DNA of 18,751 nt from Phycisphaerales bacterium UBA5793. GTDB taxonomy: Bacteria > Planctomycetota > Phycisphaerae > Phycisphaerales > UBA5793. This document shows positions 1-8,191 of this stretch, in pieces. Under the pieces are notes generated by a model. The model saw nothing but the letters and a program-made list of their open reading frames with translations. It was not told the origin of the DNA and searched no databases. The stretch lies in assembly GCA_002418285.1 (NCBI GenBank), contig DIDT01000014.1:1-18751 (forward strand). The letters run 5' to 3'. The number at the start of each line of letters is the position of its first letter. The first letter of the stretch is position 1. The translations under genes were made by a program, and so were the position numbers.

Positions 1-2341
1 CGAGCAGTGGGAGGTAGCCGCCGCAGGCGCTGGGGCCGGTCGAGGCGCCGACGCGGCGCGCGCCGTCGACGCCGGCATTGCCTTGCCAGGCGATCTGGAG
101 TTGATTCACGCCGAGACCGAGCGTGGTGCCGGCGCAGGGGTACTGCGAGGGAACGATGAACGCGCCGGTGTCGCGCGCGAAGAGCAGCGCGACGGTGCCG
201 CGCGGCGACGCATCGGCCCAGGTGACGGTGATCGGCCCGCCACTCGGGCACGTGCCGCTCGCGGCAAGATGCGGGTCGTCGCGATCGAGCCGGATGCGGG
301 TGAGCGTGGCGTCGAGCCCGCCGTAGTGATCGTTGAGCCGTCCAGCGAAGTCGCTCGAGGTCGAGCGGCCGCCGACCATGACGTGATCATCGCCATCCAT
401 GACGATGCCGAACTCGAAATCCAAGTTGCTGCCGCCGAGGTACATCATCCAGGCCAGTTCACCCCATGGATCGACGCGCAGGACATAGCCGTCATTCGTG
501 CCGCCGGGCGGCGGGTTGATGGCGCCCTGGAAGTCGGGCGAGTTGGAGTGTCCGGTGACGAGCGCGTGGCCGCGCGGATCGAGGACGACGTTGCGGGCCC
601 CGTCTTCGCCGGTTCCGCCGAAGTAGGACATCCACTGCAATGCGCCGGCGGAATTGATCTTGAGCACGACGACGCAGGACGGACCGCCTTGGTAGTCGTT
701 GCCGCGCCCGGCGAAGTCGGTGGAAGCGGAGCGGCCGGCCACGACGACGTCGTTGCGCTGATCGACGGCGAGGGACCACGTTTCATCGTCGGCGCTGCCG
801 CCGCAGTAGGTCATCCAGACGAGGGCGCCGGTGGGCTTGTACTTGAGGACGAAGGAATCGCAGTTGCCGTGGTGGGCGTTGTTGCGGCCGGTGAAATCGG
901 TCGACCACGTGTAGCCGCAGAGGAAGACGTCGTTGGCCGCGTCGATTCCCATGGTGTAGCCGAGGTCGGCGTCGCTGCCGCCGAAGTAACTCACCCACTG
1001 CACCTGGCCGGTGAGATCGACCTTGAGGACGAAGGCGTCCCAGTCGCCGCCGTGGTAGTCGTTGATCCGGCCGATGAAATCGGTCGAAGACGTTTCGCCG
1101 GTAATCATCGCAGCGCCCTGTCCGGTGAGGGTGACGACGCGGCCGCGATCGTCGCCGGTACCGCCGAAATATTTCATCCACTGGAGTTGACCGGCGGAAT
1201 CGAGTTCGAGCATGTAGGTGTCGTGATCGCCGCCGATGTAGGAATTGACGCGGCCGGGAAAGTCGGGCGACGACGTGAAGCCGGAGACAAAGATGCGCCC
1301 CTGCGGATCGACGGTGATGCCGCGGCCGCGATCGTCGCCGCTGCCACCGAGGTAGGTCATCCAGAGGAGTTCGCCGATCGGGCTGACCTTGAGCGCGGTG
1401 CAGTCCCAGTCGCCGCCTGAGTTGGAATTCATGCGGCCGTCAAAATCGATTGAAGCGGAATTGCCGGAGACGAGTGCATTGCCGTCAGCATCCATCACCA
1501 CCTGAAGGGCGACGTCGGCGTCGCTGCCGCCGAGGTAGATCATCCACTCGATTTCGGGATCGATGATGAGCGGCTGCGCGGGATCGACTTCATCGCGCAC
1601 TTCAAATGCATAGGTGTGGGCGTCGATCTGTCTGAAGCCGGTGGCGAGCGGCTCGGCCGGGGAGGTCTGCCATGCAACGGGGGCGGCGTCGCGCATCGAT
1701 CCCATGGTGGTTTCGATGCGCAGATCGCCGGCGTCGCCGATGGCGAGCGCCTCGATGCCGTCGTAGTGGATGCGGATGTGTGCGGAGTCGGCGCCAGGCG
1801 CGCAGCGGAACTCGTACTTGAGGCCACCTTCGTTGCCGCCCGTGATGTGAAGGTTGATGCCATCGTAGAGGTCTTTGTAGATAATCTCGCCGAAGGACGA
1901 GACGTTGGTGACGGCTCTGTGTTCGCCATCGTAGTAGTTGAAGCGCGCGGCTTGAGGTTGCGCGGCGATGGGGCGCGCGGCGTTGCTGCCGGGGAAGGTG
2001 ACGGTGAGTGTGAGTTGGTCAGATGTCAGTGGAGTTGGTGCGTCCAAAGCCACTCCCTTACGGTCGGGGCTCGGATCCGAAACTCGGCGCATGAGATGCA
2101 TCGTGAGCGATGAATTGCGGAATGCGAGATCGAACCCCGGCGCCTGCAGGCCGAAAATGACTTCACTGTCGCTCCATTGCCCCGCGTTTGGAACGAAGTG
2201 CGGATGGCGCAAGCCGAGCATGGCGATCTCGGTCGCGTGGTCGTCGGTCGCCTGCGTTGGAGCGGCGAGCGCCAGTCCGGGCGCGCCGACGGCAAGCCCG
2301 AACAGCAGTGTGGTGATGGCATTGAGTGGTCGGCTGTGCAT
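1..2341 (-). CDS. Secreted SBBP beta-propeller protein, copy B (3' end beyond window)
   Basis: This is a 780-codon open frame read leftward with no stop before the window edge. The ATG at 2341 follows a GAGGA ribosome binding site with about 8 nt spacing. The N-terminus (MHSRPLNAITTLLFGLAVG... ending ALA before APTQA) is a Sec signal peptide. Residues about 45-255 form a DUF7948-like domain (FVPNAGQWSD near the start, LIIDPEIEW at the end). Seven SBBP repeats of about 57 residues follow, each opening with an (Y/W)xxYxGGS-type strand and carrying D..G....G.(S/T)xSxDF. The end is a Cys-containing domain cut at CGGYLPLL. Comparison with the paralogue immediately upstream (2382-4805) predicts about 14 missing residues. 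The protein is presumably exported and folds as a beta-propeller, but its ligand is unknown. It lies 40 bp after the paralogue, so the two are probably one operon arising by tandem duplication. Reading frame was checked at 1588 and 472 and is continuous. Confidence 0.88.
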   Translation of the reverse strand, partial: MHSRPLNAITTLLFGLAVGAPGLALAAPTQATDDHATEIAMLGLRHPHFVPNAGQWSDSEVIFGLQAPGFDLAFRNSSLTMHLMRRVSDPSPDRKGVALDAPTPLTSDQLTLTVTFPGSNAARPIAAQPQAARFNYYDGEHRAVTNVSSFGEIIYKDLYDGINLHITGGNEGGLKYEFRCAPGADSAHIRIHYDGIEALAIGDAGDLRIETTMGSMRDAAPVAWQTSPAEPLATGFRQIDAHTYAFEVRDEVDPAQPLIIDPEIEWMIYLGGSDADVALQVVMDADGNALVSGNSASIDFDGRMNSNSGGDWDCTALKVSPIGELLWMTYLGGSGDDRGRGITVDPQGRIFVSGFTSSPDFPGRVNSYIGGDHDTYMLELDSAGQLQWMKYFGGTGDDRGRVVTLTGQGAAMITGETSSTDFIGRINDYHGGDWDAFVLKVDLTGQVQWVSYFGGSDADLGYTMGIDAANDVFLCGYTWSTDFTGRNNAHHGNCDSFVLKYKPTGALVWMTYCGGSADDETWSLAVDQRNDVVVAGRSASTDFAGRGNDYQGGPSCVVVLKINSAGALQWMSYFGGTGEDGARNVVLDPRGHALVTGHSNSPDFQGAINPPPGGTNDGYVLRVDPWGELAWMMYLGGSNLDFEFGIVMDGDDHVMVGGRSTSSDFAGRLNDHYGGLDATLTRIRLDRDDPHLAASGTCPSGGPITVTWADASPRGTVALLFARDTGAFIVPSQYPCAGTTLGLGVNQLQIAWQGNAGVDGARRVGASTGPSACGGYLPLL
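290..1560 (-). repeat. Seven SBBP repeats in copy B
   Basis: Seven tandem protein repeats of roughly 57 residues are encoded here, recognisable by recurrent WM.Y.GGS.DD.G.......G....G.(S/T).S.DF.G..N....GG.D. motifs. They create a regular 170-nt periodicity on the DNA. Repeat boundaries are approximate. Confidence 0.8.
2052..2074. repeat. GC-rich repeat-like element inside copy B
   Basis: The stretch contains CTCCCTTACGGTCGGGGCTC and encodes a PSPDRKG segment in the linker of the N-terminal domain. It resembles two elements at the same linker of copy A (4490-4510 and 4525-4546), sharing a CTYACG-N-TSGGGCTCG-like core. Similar strings are, from memory only, frequent dispersed repeats in planctomycete genomes. 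That cannot be confirmed from this window. Confidence 0.4.
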
Positions 2342-2381
2342 GAACCACTTCCTCTCTGCGGTGTGGCGCCGCGTGTGGGTG

Positions 2382-4805
2382 TCAGTTCAGTTGGGCGACA
2401 TTGCTCGTGGCGCAACTGCCCAGATCGAGCAACTGGAGATAGCCGCCGCACGCTTCGGGTCCGGTGCTGGCGTCGAGTGTGCGCGATCCATCGGGCCCGG
2501 CGCTGCCGCGCCAGGCGAGTCGAATGCGACTGACGCCGAGGCCGAGTTCGGTTCCGGCGCAGGGGTTGCCCTGCGGCACGCGGAAGGCGCCTGTTTCAGC
2601 GGCGAAGATGAGCGCGACCTGCTGACCGGGCGTGGCGTCGATCCAGGAAATGTGAATCGGACCGCCCGAGGGGCAGGTCGCATTGACGGTCAGACGCGGG
2701 TGGCGTTCGAGACGAATGGTGGCGACGAAGGAGTCGCGCACGAGTTCGCCGTGGAACGCGTTCTTGCGGGCTTCGAGATCAGGCGAGGTGGTGATGCCGC
2801 CGAGCACGAGGCGCGTTGCATCGAAGAGGACGAGGCCGCGTCCCCAGTCGTCGCCGCTTCCGCCGACGTACATCATCCAGTCGAGCGTTCCCTGCGGCGT
2901 GACGCGGGTGATCCACGCATCGTATTCGCCGCCGTGATGGGCGTTGATGGCGCCGGAGTAGTCGGGCGAGGTGGTGCCGCCGGTCATGTACATGCCGCCT
3001 TCGTGATCGAGCACGATGCCCCGGCCGCGCTCGCGCCCGGTTCCGCCGACGTGAAGCGCCCATTGGAAGACGCCCTGCGGGCTGATCTTGACGGCCAGCG
3101 CATCGCGTTCGCCGCCGTAGTAGGGATTGCTCGCGCCTTCGAAGTCGTCGGACTCGGTCATGGCCGAGATGAAGAGCGAGCGATCGTCGCCGGCGACCAG
3201 CGCGTAGCCGGTGTCGTTGTTGGTGCCGCCGAGGTAGGTCATCCACTCGGTCTCACCGGTGCGGCTGGCGCGGATGACGTAGACATCCAGCGCGGGATGG
3301 TTTGTGTTGTTGCGGCCGGGGAAGTCGCTCGACGCGGTCAGCCCCGTGAGCAGGAGATGATCATCGTGATCCAATGCGACGCCGAGGCCGCCGTCACGAT
3401 CGCTTCCGCCGAAGTAGAGCATGCGCGTGAGGGAGCCCAATGGCGCGACCTCGACGAGGAAGGCATCGGACTCGCCGCCATGGAACGAGTTGTTACGGCC
3501 ATCGAACGCGGTCGAGTTGGTCTCGCCAGTGATGAGGACGTTGCCGAGCGCGTCGACGGCGACGCCGTCGGCCTGTTCATCGCCCGCGCCGCCGAGGTGT
3601 CGCATCCATTGGAGGATGCCGTTTGGAGTCACCTTGAAGACGAACGCGTCGTAGGAGCCGAATGACTCGTTGATGCGGCCGGCGAAGTCGGTCGAGTTGG
3701 TGACGCCGATGGCGAAGATATTGCCGGTCGGATCGGTCGCGATGCCGTAGCCGAACTCGGCTCCGCTGCCGCCGATGTAAGACATCCATTGCAGATCGCC
3801 GCCGGAGTTCACCTTGGTGATGTAAGTATCCCAGTTGCCGCCGAGGTACGAATTGTCGGCGCCTTCGAAATCCGTCGAATTGGTCCAGCCAGTCTGGAAG
3901 GCGTTGCCCAAGGAATCCACGGCAAGGCCCTGCGAGTAATCGGTGCCGACGCCGCCGAGATAGGTAGACCATTCGATCTGCGGATCGATGATGAGCGGCT
4001 GGCGGGGGTCGACCTCGCCGTCGATCGCGATGCGATGGGTCCGGTTGTCGAGCAACGCGAAGTGCGCGGGGAGATCGGTGCGAGCGCTTGCGGAATTCTG
4101 CCAGACCGCCGGCGCGCCGTCGCGAAGGGCTCCCATATCGGATTCGATGCGCAGATTGCCGGCCTCGTCAACGCACAGTGAGTCGATGCCGTCGTAGCGG
4201 ATTCGGATCTGGCCGTGGTCAGCGCCCGGTGCGACGTGGAACTCGTACTTGAGGATGCCGTGGTCACTGCCGGTGACGTGCAGGTCGATGCCCTCGTAGA
4301 GATTCTCGTAGACGACTTCGGCGAACGAGGGAATGTTGGTGACTGAGTTGCGACTTTCGCCGCCGACGAAGTAGTTGAACTTTGCGGTCTGGGGTTGCGC
4401 GCCGATTGGTTCGACGTCATTCGAGCCCGGGAAGGTGACGGTGAGTGTGAGTTGGTCGGACGACAATGGCGTTGTTGCGTCCAACACCGCTTCCTCACGG
4501 GTGCGGCTCGTCAGGGTTTCCAATCCTCGCTCACGCGTCGGGCTCGCTTCGTTCGATTGCCGCGCGAGGTGCATCGTCAGCGCCGACTCGCGGAAGGCGA
4601 CGTCGAGGCCGCGCGTGCGCAGACCGTAGATAACCGCACGGTCGCTCCATTGTCCTTCGTTGGGCACGAAGTAGACGCCGCACAGGCGGAGGTTGATGAT
4701 CTCGGACGCGTGCGATGGGCCGTCGCCGGCCACTGCGGAAGGTACGAGGCAACCAAGCGCAAGCATCGCCGCGACAAACCGACCCACGGCCGTTCGTGTT
4801 GACAT
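2382..4805 (-). CDS. Secreted SBBP beta-propeller protein, copy A
   Basis: The protein is 807 residues from the ATG at 4805, chosen over the in-frame start at 4970 because GGGAG sits 7 nt upstream and a signal peptide (MSTRTAVGRF... PSAVA before GDG) begins there. Residues about 45-275 are a DUF7948-like domain (YFVPNEGQWSD, then KYEFHVAPGADHGQIRIRYD). Residues about 278-695 hold seven SBBP repeats (TYLGG, SYIGG, RHLGG, LYFGG, TYLGG, LHVGG, MYVGG). Residues about 700-807 are a C-terminal domain with four cysteines, shared with the two subtilases at 10.8-16.5 kb. SBBP repeats are known to form bacterial beta-propellers, and the function is otherwise unknown. Relative to copy B it carries about 12 extra residues in the linker after TMHL, where a GC-rich repeat-like sequence lies (4490-4546). 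It is the promoter-proximal gene of the pair. Confidence 0.92.
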   Translation of the reverse strand: MSTRTAVGRFVAAMLALGCLVPSAVAGDGPSHASEIINLRLCGVYFVPNEGQWSDRAVIYGLRTRGLDVAFRESALTMHLARQSNEASPTRERGLETLTSRTREEAVLDATTPLSSDQLTLTVTFPGSNDVEPIGAQPQTAKFNYFVGGESRNSVTNIPSFAEVVYENLYEGIDLHVTGSDHGILKYEFHVAPGADHGQIRIRYDGIDSLCVDEAGNLRIESDMGALRDGAPAVWQNSASARTDLPAHFALLDNRTHRIAIDGEVDPRQPLIIDPQIEWSTYLGGVGTDYSQGLAVDSLGNAFQTGWTNSTDFEGADNSYLGGNWDTYITKVNSGGDLQWMSYIGGSGAEFGYGIATDPTGNIFAIGVTNSTDFAGRINESFGSYDAFVFKVTPNGILQWMRHLGGAGDEQADGVAVDALGNVLITGETNSTAFDGRNNSFHGGESDAFLVEVAPLGSLTRMLYFGGSDRDGGLGVALDHDDHLLLTGLTASSDFPGRNNTNHPALDVYVIRASRTGETEWMTYLGGTNNDTGYALVAGDDRSLFISAMTESDDFEGASNPYYGGERDALAVKISPQGVFQWALHVGGTGRERGRGIVLDHEGGMYMTGGTTSPDYSGAINAHHGGEYDAWITRVTPQGTLDWMMYVGGSGDDWGRGLVLFDATRLVLGGITTSPDLEARKNAFHGELVRDSFVATIRLERHPRLTVNATCPSGGPIHISWIDATPGQQVALIFAAETGAFRVPQGNPCAGTELGLGVSRIRLAWRGSAGPDGSRTLDASTGPEACGGYLQLLDLGSCATSNVAQLN
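2715..3977 (-). repeat. Seven SBBP repeats in copy A
   Basis: This is the same seven-unit array as in copy B, running from IEWSTYLGG to TIRL. The equal number of units and matching flanks indicate that duplication happened after the array was formed. Boundaries are approximate. Confidence 0.8.
4490..4546. repeat. Two GC-rich repeat-like elements inside copy A
   Basis: Two related strings lie in the linker of the N-terminal domain: TTCCTCACGGGTGCGGCTCG and CTCGCTCACGCGTCGGGCTC, separated by about 15 nt. The second encodes SPTRERG. Both resemble the single element in copy B at the equivalent site. They add about 12 codons and keep the frame. Confidence 0.4.
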
Positions 4806-4962
4806 GATGTTCTCCCTCATGGCGGCTCCGTGGCGAGCCAACCTGAGTCTACCAGAGAATGCGTGCGATCCGGTCCGGGAATTCTTCCCCAATCGCAAAA
4901 TATTCAAAGCAAATGACGAAGCTGGCGGCTGTGGCGGTGACGAAACAGTCGGGATTGGTCGG

Positions 4963-4991
4963 TTGACCACTACCGGCGGAACGCCAATACT
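4963..4991 (+). promoter_or_regulatory. Promoter of tRNA-Val
   Basis: TTGACC (4963-4968), a 17-nt spacer, then AATACT (4986-4991) form a good sigma-70 type promoter. Its expected start point is a few bases before the tRNA 5' end at 5003. Confidence 0.7.
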
Positions 4992-5002
4992 CTGCTCTGG
5001 CC

Positions 5003-5076
5003 GGGCGTATAGCTCAGTTGGCTAGAGCGCCTGCTCGACACGCAGGAGGTCACTGGTTCAAGTCCAGTTACGCCCA
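5003..5076 (+). tRNA. tRNA-Val(GAC)
   Basis: A full cloverleaf is visible. The acceptor stem GGGCGTA pairs with TACGCCC, the D stem GCTC with GAGC, the anticodon stem CCTGC with GCAGG, and the T stem ACTGG with CCAGT around TTCAAGT. The anticodon at 5037-5039 is GAC, decoding valine GUC/GUU. The discriminator is A at 5076 and no CCA is encoded, so CCA must be added post-transcriptionally. The 7-nt anticodon loop reads TCGACAC, so position 33 is C rather than the near-universal U. Confidence 0.95.
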
Positions 5077-5080
5077 CTTT

Positions 5081-5118
5081 CGCAACCCCTCGCAACTGCG
5101 GGGGGTTGCGGCGTTTTT
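5081..5118 (+). terminator. Intrinsic terminator of the tRNA gene
   Basis: CGCAACCCC (5081-5089) pairs perfectly with GGGGTTGCG (5102-5110). GCGTTTTT follows. It lies 4 nt after the tRNA and just before the 3' end of the convergent acetyltransferase gene. Confidence 0.85.
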
Positions 5119-5128
5119 GAGGGGTTGG

Positions 5129-5653
5129 TCATACGCCTTCGAAGGCCGGGGGGTATTGCACCACGCCAGCGATGTCGGGTGGATCGCCGGCACCCAGCCA
5201 GGCAAGCATGAAGACCTCATCCGGGACCTTGAAGGGTGGCTGGACACCGCAGCGCGACGCGGGGATGAAGCCAAAGCGGGGATAGAACCGCGGGTGGCCG
5301 AGGACGATGACCAGGTCGTGCCCGAGTCGCCGCGCCTCAGCCAGGGCGTGTTCGACGAGGCGGGAACCGATGCCGCAGTTCTGGCAATCCGGGAGCACGG
5401 CCACGGGCGCTAGCGCCAGCGCGGGATGAGAGCTTGAGCGCGTCCGAACGGCGACTCGCGACAGCACCAGGTGGCCGACCACGGCATCTGCCATCTTCGC
5501 CACAAGCGACAACTCGGGGATGAAAGACTCGCAACGGCGCAGGCGGGCGACGAAGTCAGCTTCGGCAGCGCCATTGAACGCAAGGCGGTTTAGTTCAGCG
5601 ACGGCCGCGTAGTCTGCCGGGCGTTCCGGGCGGATGAGCAGTGTCTGGCTCAT
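5129..5653 (-). CDS. GNAT family N-acetyltransferase, YhbS-like
   Basis: This is a 174-residue protein from the ATG at 5653 (MSQTLLIRPE). A start 57 nt upstream is possible, but it would only add a low-complexity extension. The single GNAT domain includes LIRPERPADYAAVAELN at the start and the acetyl-CoA loop VAVLPDCQNCGIGSRLVEHA (Q91-x-x-G94-x-G96). VLGHPRFYPRFGFIPA at about 118-132 is the hallmark of the YhbS branch (COG3153). The likely role is transfer of acetyl from acetyl-CoA to an amine substrate in the cytoplasm, and the substrate is unknown. It ends convergently with the tRNA unit and starts divergently from the thioredoxin-like gene, about 100 bp apart. The ribosome binding site is weak (AGAG). 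Confidence 0.88.
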   Translation of the reverse strand: MSQTLLIRPERPADYAAVAELNRLAFNGAAEADFVARLRRCESFIPELSLVAKMADAVVGHLVLSRVAVRTRSSSHPALALAPVAVLPDCQNCGIGSRLVEHALAEARRLGHDLVIVLGHPRFYPRFGFIPASRCGVQPPFKVPDEVFMLAWLGAGDPPDIAGVVQYPPAFEGV

Positions 5654-5755
5654 GGGTCGAACTCTAGCGGAATCCGCATCGGGAAGAACTGGTCGGCCCG
5701 AGTCGGCCAACTCGCTACGATCGCATTAGACGCCATTCAACGTGGGAGAGTTCTG

Positions 5756-6961
5756 ATGACTCACCGAACCCGATTCGCGATCGCGATTCAAACTGTTCTG
5801 GTTGTGTTCCTCTCCGCCTTGCCGTCACCAGCTCAGGAGGAGCCCCCCGCGGACGGCATCCACTGGTGCGCCAGCCTTGACGAGGCGAGGGAACTGTCGA
5901 AGCAGGACGGCAAGCCCGTCATCGCGTTCTTCACTTTCAACACCTGTGTGTGGTGTCACAAACTCGAACAGGACACCTTCACCGACGCGTCGGTCATCGA
6001 GTTGAGTCGGCGGTTTCATTGGGTGACGATCAATCGCGACGTCACGCCGGAGTTGTGCGAGCGATTCAATATGTCGGCGTATCCGACGCTGCTCACTTTT
6101 GGCGACGATCTGGAGAAGGTGCATCGCTTCTCCGGCTATGCGCTGCCGGATGCATTCAAACCCAAGCTCCTCGATGCGTTGCGGCGCTACGACCTCTACA
6201 AGGCGGGGAAGGAATGGGACGATCCCGAGTCGCGGCCTAATCGCATCACTGACGATGAACACATCGCCATCGAATCGTTCAAGGCGCCGAGCGAAGAAGT
6301 GCCGGCGGGGATTGCGTTCCTCGGCGATTCGATGTGGGTCGCCCAGATGGGTTCGCTCTTTGAGTGCGACCTGCAGGTAAAGGTGAAGCGCACGTTCCCA
6401 CTCGACGGCTCAGTGCTTGATATCTGCACGGATGGCACAAACCTCTACGCCATGACGAGCGGGTGGACGGCGGGGCAGCCGATCTACGTCATCGATCCGA
6501 CGACGGGCCAGACGCTGCGATCAATCGTCACTGAAGCGAACAAGGCCAACAAGAGCTACGGCGCCAAGGGAATCGAATTTATCAACGGCAACCTGTGCGT
6601 GCTCGAGGGGATGAACGGCATCATCCACACCATCGACCCGCAGGACGGCGTGATCACGCGCACACTGAAGACGCAGGACAACTGGCTCACCGGGCTGGCG
6701 TGGGACGGTGAGCACTACATCTGCGGCAGCAAGGATCGCCTGTCGTTCTATGACGACAACGGCACGCGCGTGAAGTCGATCGCCGTGAATTATCCGCTGC
6801 GCAGCGTCGGGTGGCGCAAAACGGATGGCGGCGAGGCGTACGTCATGGAGCAGCCGATCTTCGACTACGGCAAGCAGAACGAGCGCATTCGCCTCTGGCC
6901 GACGGAGATGCGCGTCTACCGGCTGAGCATCGACGAGCCGCTCGAGCGCCGCATCCCGTGA
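5756..6961 (+). CDS. Secreted thioredoxin-fold / propeller-like fusion protein
   Basis: The protein has 401 residues, with GGGAGAG 8 nt before the ATG. Residues 1-26 form a signal peptide (hydrophobic IAIQTVLVVFLSAL, then PSPA). Residues about 35-150 are a thioredoxin-like domain of the Thioredoxin_7/DUF255 type: GKPVIAFFTFNTCVWCHKLE with redox pair C64/C67 and the cis-proline loop MSAYPTLL at P110. Residues about 175-390 show repeated short beta strands (FLGDSMWVAQMG, ICTDGTNLYAMTSG, WLTGLAWDGEHYICGS) and resemble a beta-propeller of the YncE/glutamine-cyclotransferase kind. The inferred role is extracytoplasmic thiol-disulfide chemistry combined with a binding propeller. The partner is unknown. 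Its stop codon lies 10 bp from the convergent alcohol dehydrogenase stop. Confidence 0.85.
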   Translation: MTHRTRFAIAIQTVLVVFLSALPSPAQEEPPADGIHWCASLDEARELSKQDGKPVIAFFTFNTCVWCHKLEQDTFTDASVIELSRRFHWVTINRDVTPELCERFNMSAYPTLLTFGDDLEKVHRFSGYALPDAFKPKLLDALRRYDLYKAGKEWDDPESRPNRITDDEHIAIESFKAPSEEVPAGIAFLGDSMWVAQMGSLFECDLQVKVKRTFPLDGSVLDICTDGTNLYAMTSGWTAGQPIYVIDPTTGQTLRSIVTEANKANKSYGAKGIEFINGNLCVLEGMNGIIHTIDPQDGVITRTLKTQDNWLTGLAWDGEHYICGSKDRLSFYDDNGTRVKSIAVNYPLRSVGWRKTDGGEAYVMEQPIFDYGKQNERIRLWPTEMRVYRLSIDEPLERRIP

Positions 6962-6973
6962 GCCGCAGCGGCT
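6961..6973. terminator. Small inverted repeat between convergent genes
   Basis: AGCCGC-A-GCGGCT overlaps both stop codons of the convergent genes. It has no clear T tract on either strand, so a bidirectional terminator role is only possible. Confidence 0.25.
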
Positions 6974-8018
6974 AACCCTTCAGCGACGCCATGTCGATCA
7001 CGAAGCGGTACCTGACGTCGCTGCGGAGCATGCGTTCGTAGGCTTCGTTGATCTGCTGCATGCGGATGAGTTCGATGTCGCAGACGACGTTGTGCTGGCC
7101 GCAGAAGTCGAGCATCTCCTGTGTTTCGGGCAGGCCGCCAATGAGCGAGCCGGAGAGGTGGCGGCGCGGCATGAGGAGGCTGAAGATGCTGACGCCCTGC
7201 GGCGCTGGTGGAGCGCCGACGGTAACGAGGGTGCCGTCGAGTTTGAGCAGCGCAAGATAGGCGTTGAGATCGTGATCTGCGGAGACCGTGTCGAGGATCA
7301 TGTCGAAGCTGCCGGCCTGCGCCTCCATCGCCGGCACGTTCTTGGAGATGACAACTTCATCGGCACCGAGGCGCTTGCCGTCGGCGACCTTGCTTTCGGA
7401 AGTCGTGAAGAGAACGGTGTGGGCGCCGAAGGCGTGGGCGAACTTGACGCCCATGTGTCCCAAGCCGCCGAGGCCGACGACGCCGATCTTCTTGCCGGGG
7501 CCGGCGCCCCATTTGCGCATCGGCGAGTAGGTGGTGATGCCGGCGCAGAGCAGCGGCGCCGCGGCGGCGGGGTCGAGGTTCGTCGGCACCTTGAGGGTGA
7601 ACGCCTCGTCAACGACGATCTTCTCGGAATAGCCACCCCAGGTCATGCCGCCTGAGATCTTGTCTTCGCCGTTGTAGGTAAAGACGGGCACGTTGAGGCA
7701 GAACTGCTCGAGGCCCTGTTTGCAGCTCGAGCAGGTGCGGCAGGAATCGACGAGGCACCCGACGGCGGCGAGGTCGCCGGGCTTGAACTTCGTGACCTCG
7801 CTGCCGACGCCGGTGACGCGGCCGAGGATTTCGTGGCCGGGCACGATGGGGTAGTTGGTCATCCCCCACTCGTTGCGGGCGAAGTGGATGTCGCTGTGGC
7901 ACACGCCGCAGAAGAGGATGTCGATCTCGACGTCAACGGGACGCGGCTCGCGGCGCTGAATGCTGAACGGGCCGAGCGGTGAGGATTCGGACTGGGCGGC
8001 GAAGGCTTTGGTGGGCAT
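6972..8018 (-). CDS. Zinc-dependent alcohol dehydrogenase, NADP-type (YahK/CAD-like)
   Basis: The protein has 348 residues from the ATG at 8018 (MPTKAFAAQS), chosen because GGGGAGA lies just upstream. An upstream in-frame start at 8135 lacks such a site. This is a medium-chain dehydrogenase. Catalytic zinc ligands are C37 (CGVCHSD), H62 (GHE) and C158 (LLCAGIT). The structural zinc site is C93, C96, C99 and C107. The Rossmann motif GLGGLGHMG spans 182-190. The strand after it ends FTTSESK, and a Ser/Lys there usually goes with NADPH rather than NADH. The expected reaction is reversible reduction of aldehydes to primary alcohols in the cytoplasm. The physiological substrate cannot be told. It is separated from dxs upstream by 247 bp and a likely terminator, so it is probably its own unit. 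Confidence 0.93.
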   Translation of the reverse strand: MPTKAFAAQSESSPLGPFSIQRREPRPVDVEIDILFCGVCHSDIHFARNEWGMTNYPIVPGHEILGRVTGVGSEVTKFKPGDLAAVGCLVDSCRTCSSCKQGLEQFCLNVPVFTYNGEDKISGGMTWGGYSEKIVVDEAFTLKVPTNLDPAAAAPLLCAGITTYSPMRKWGAGPGKKIGVVGLGGLGHMGVKFAHAFGAHTVLFTTSESKVADGKRLGADEVVISKNVPAMEAQAGSFDMILDTVSADHDLNAYLALLKLDGTLVTVGAPPAPQGVSIFSLLMPRRHLSGSLIGGLPETQEMLDFCGQHNVVCDIELIRMQQINEAYERMLRSDVRYRFVIDMASLKG

Positions 8019-8191
8019 TGCAATCTCCCCAGAAAAGGCGGATGATGCGACCGCAGGTTCCTGCACGGCGTGTTGGATTGCGATCACTGATTGCAAAGAG
8101 TAGCGGCAGTTCGGTTGCTCAGCCGCGCGTGACAACGCATCTCACTGTTAAGACCGATTGTCACCGGTGCTCGTCGATTCGTCTATCCGCG

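Noticed and set aside
83..3665. Long plus-strand open frames (445 and 565 codons at 83-1420 and 1968-3665) opposite the SBBP genes
   Set aside because: They are antisense shadows. Their translations repeat in step with the SBBP units (EVGHP...-like), they lack ribosome binding sites, and they arise from strong GC3 bias.
5692..5708. Direct repeat GTCGGCC-CGA-GTCGGCC between divergent genes as an operator
   Set aside because: A 7-bp repeat in GC-rich DNA is weak evidence, and no regulator gene is adjacent.
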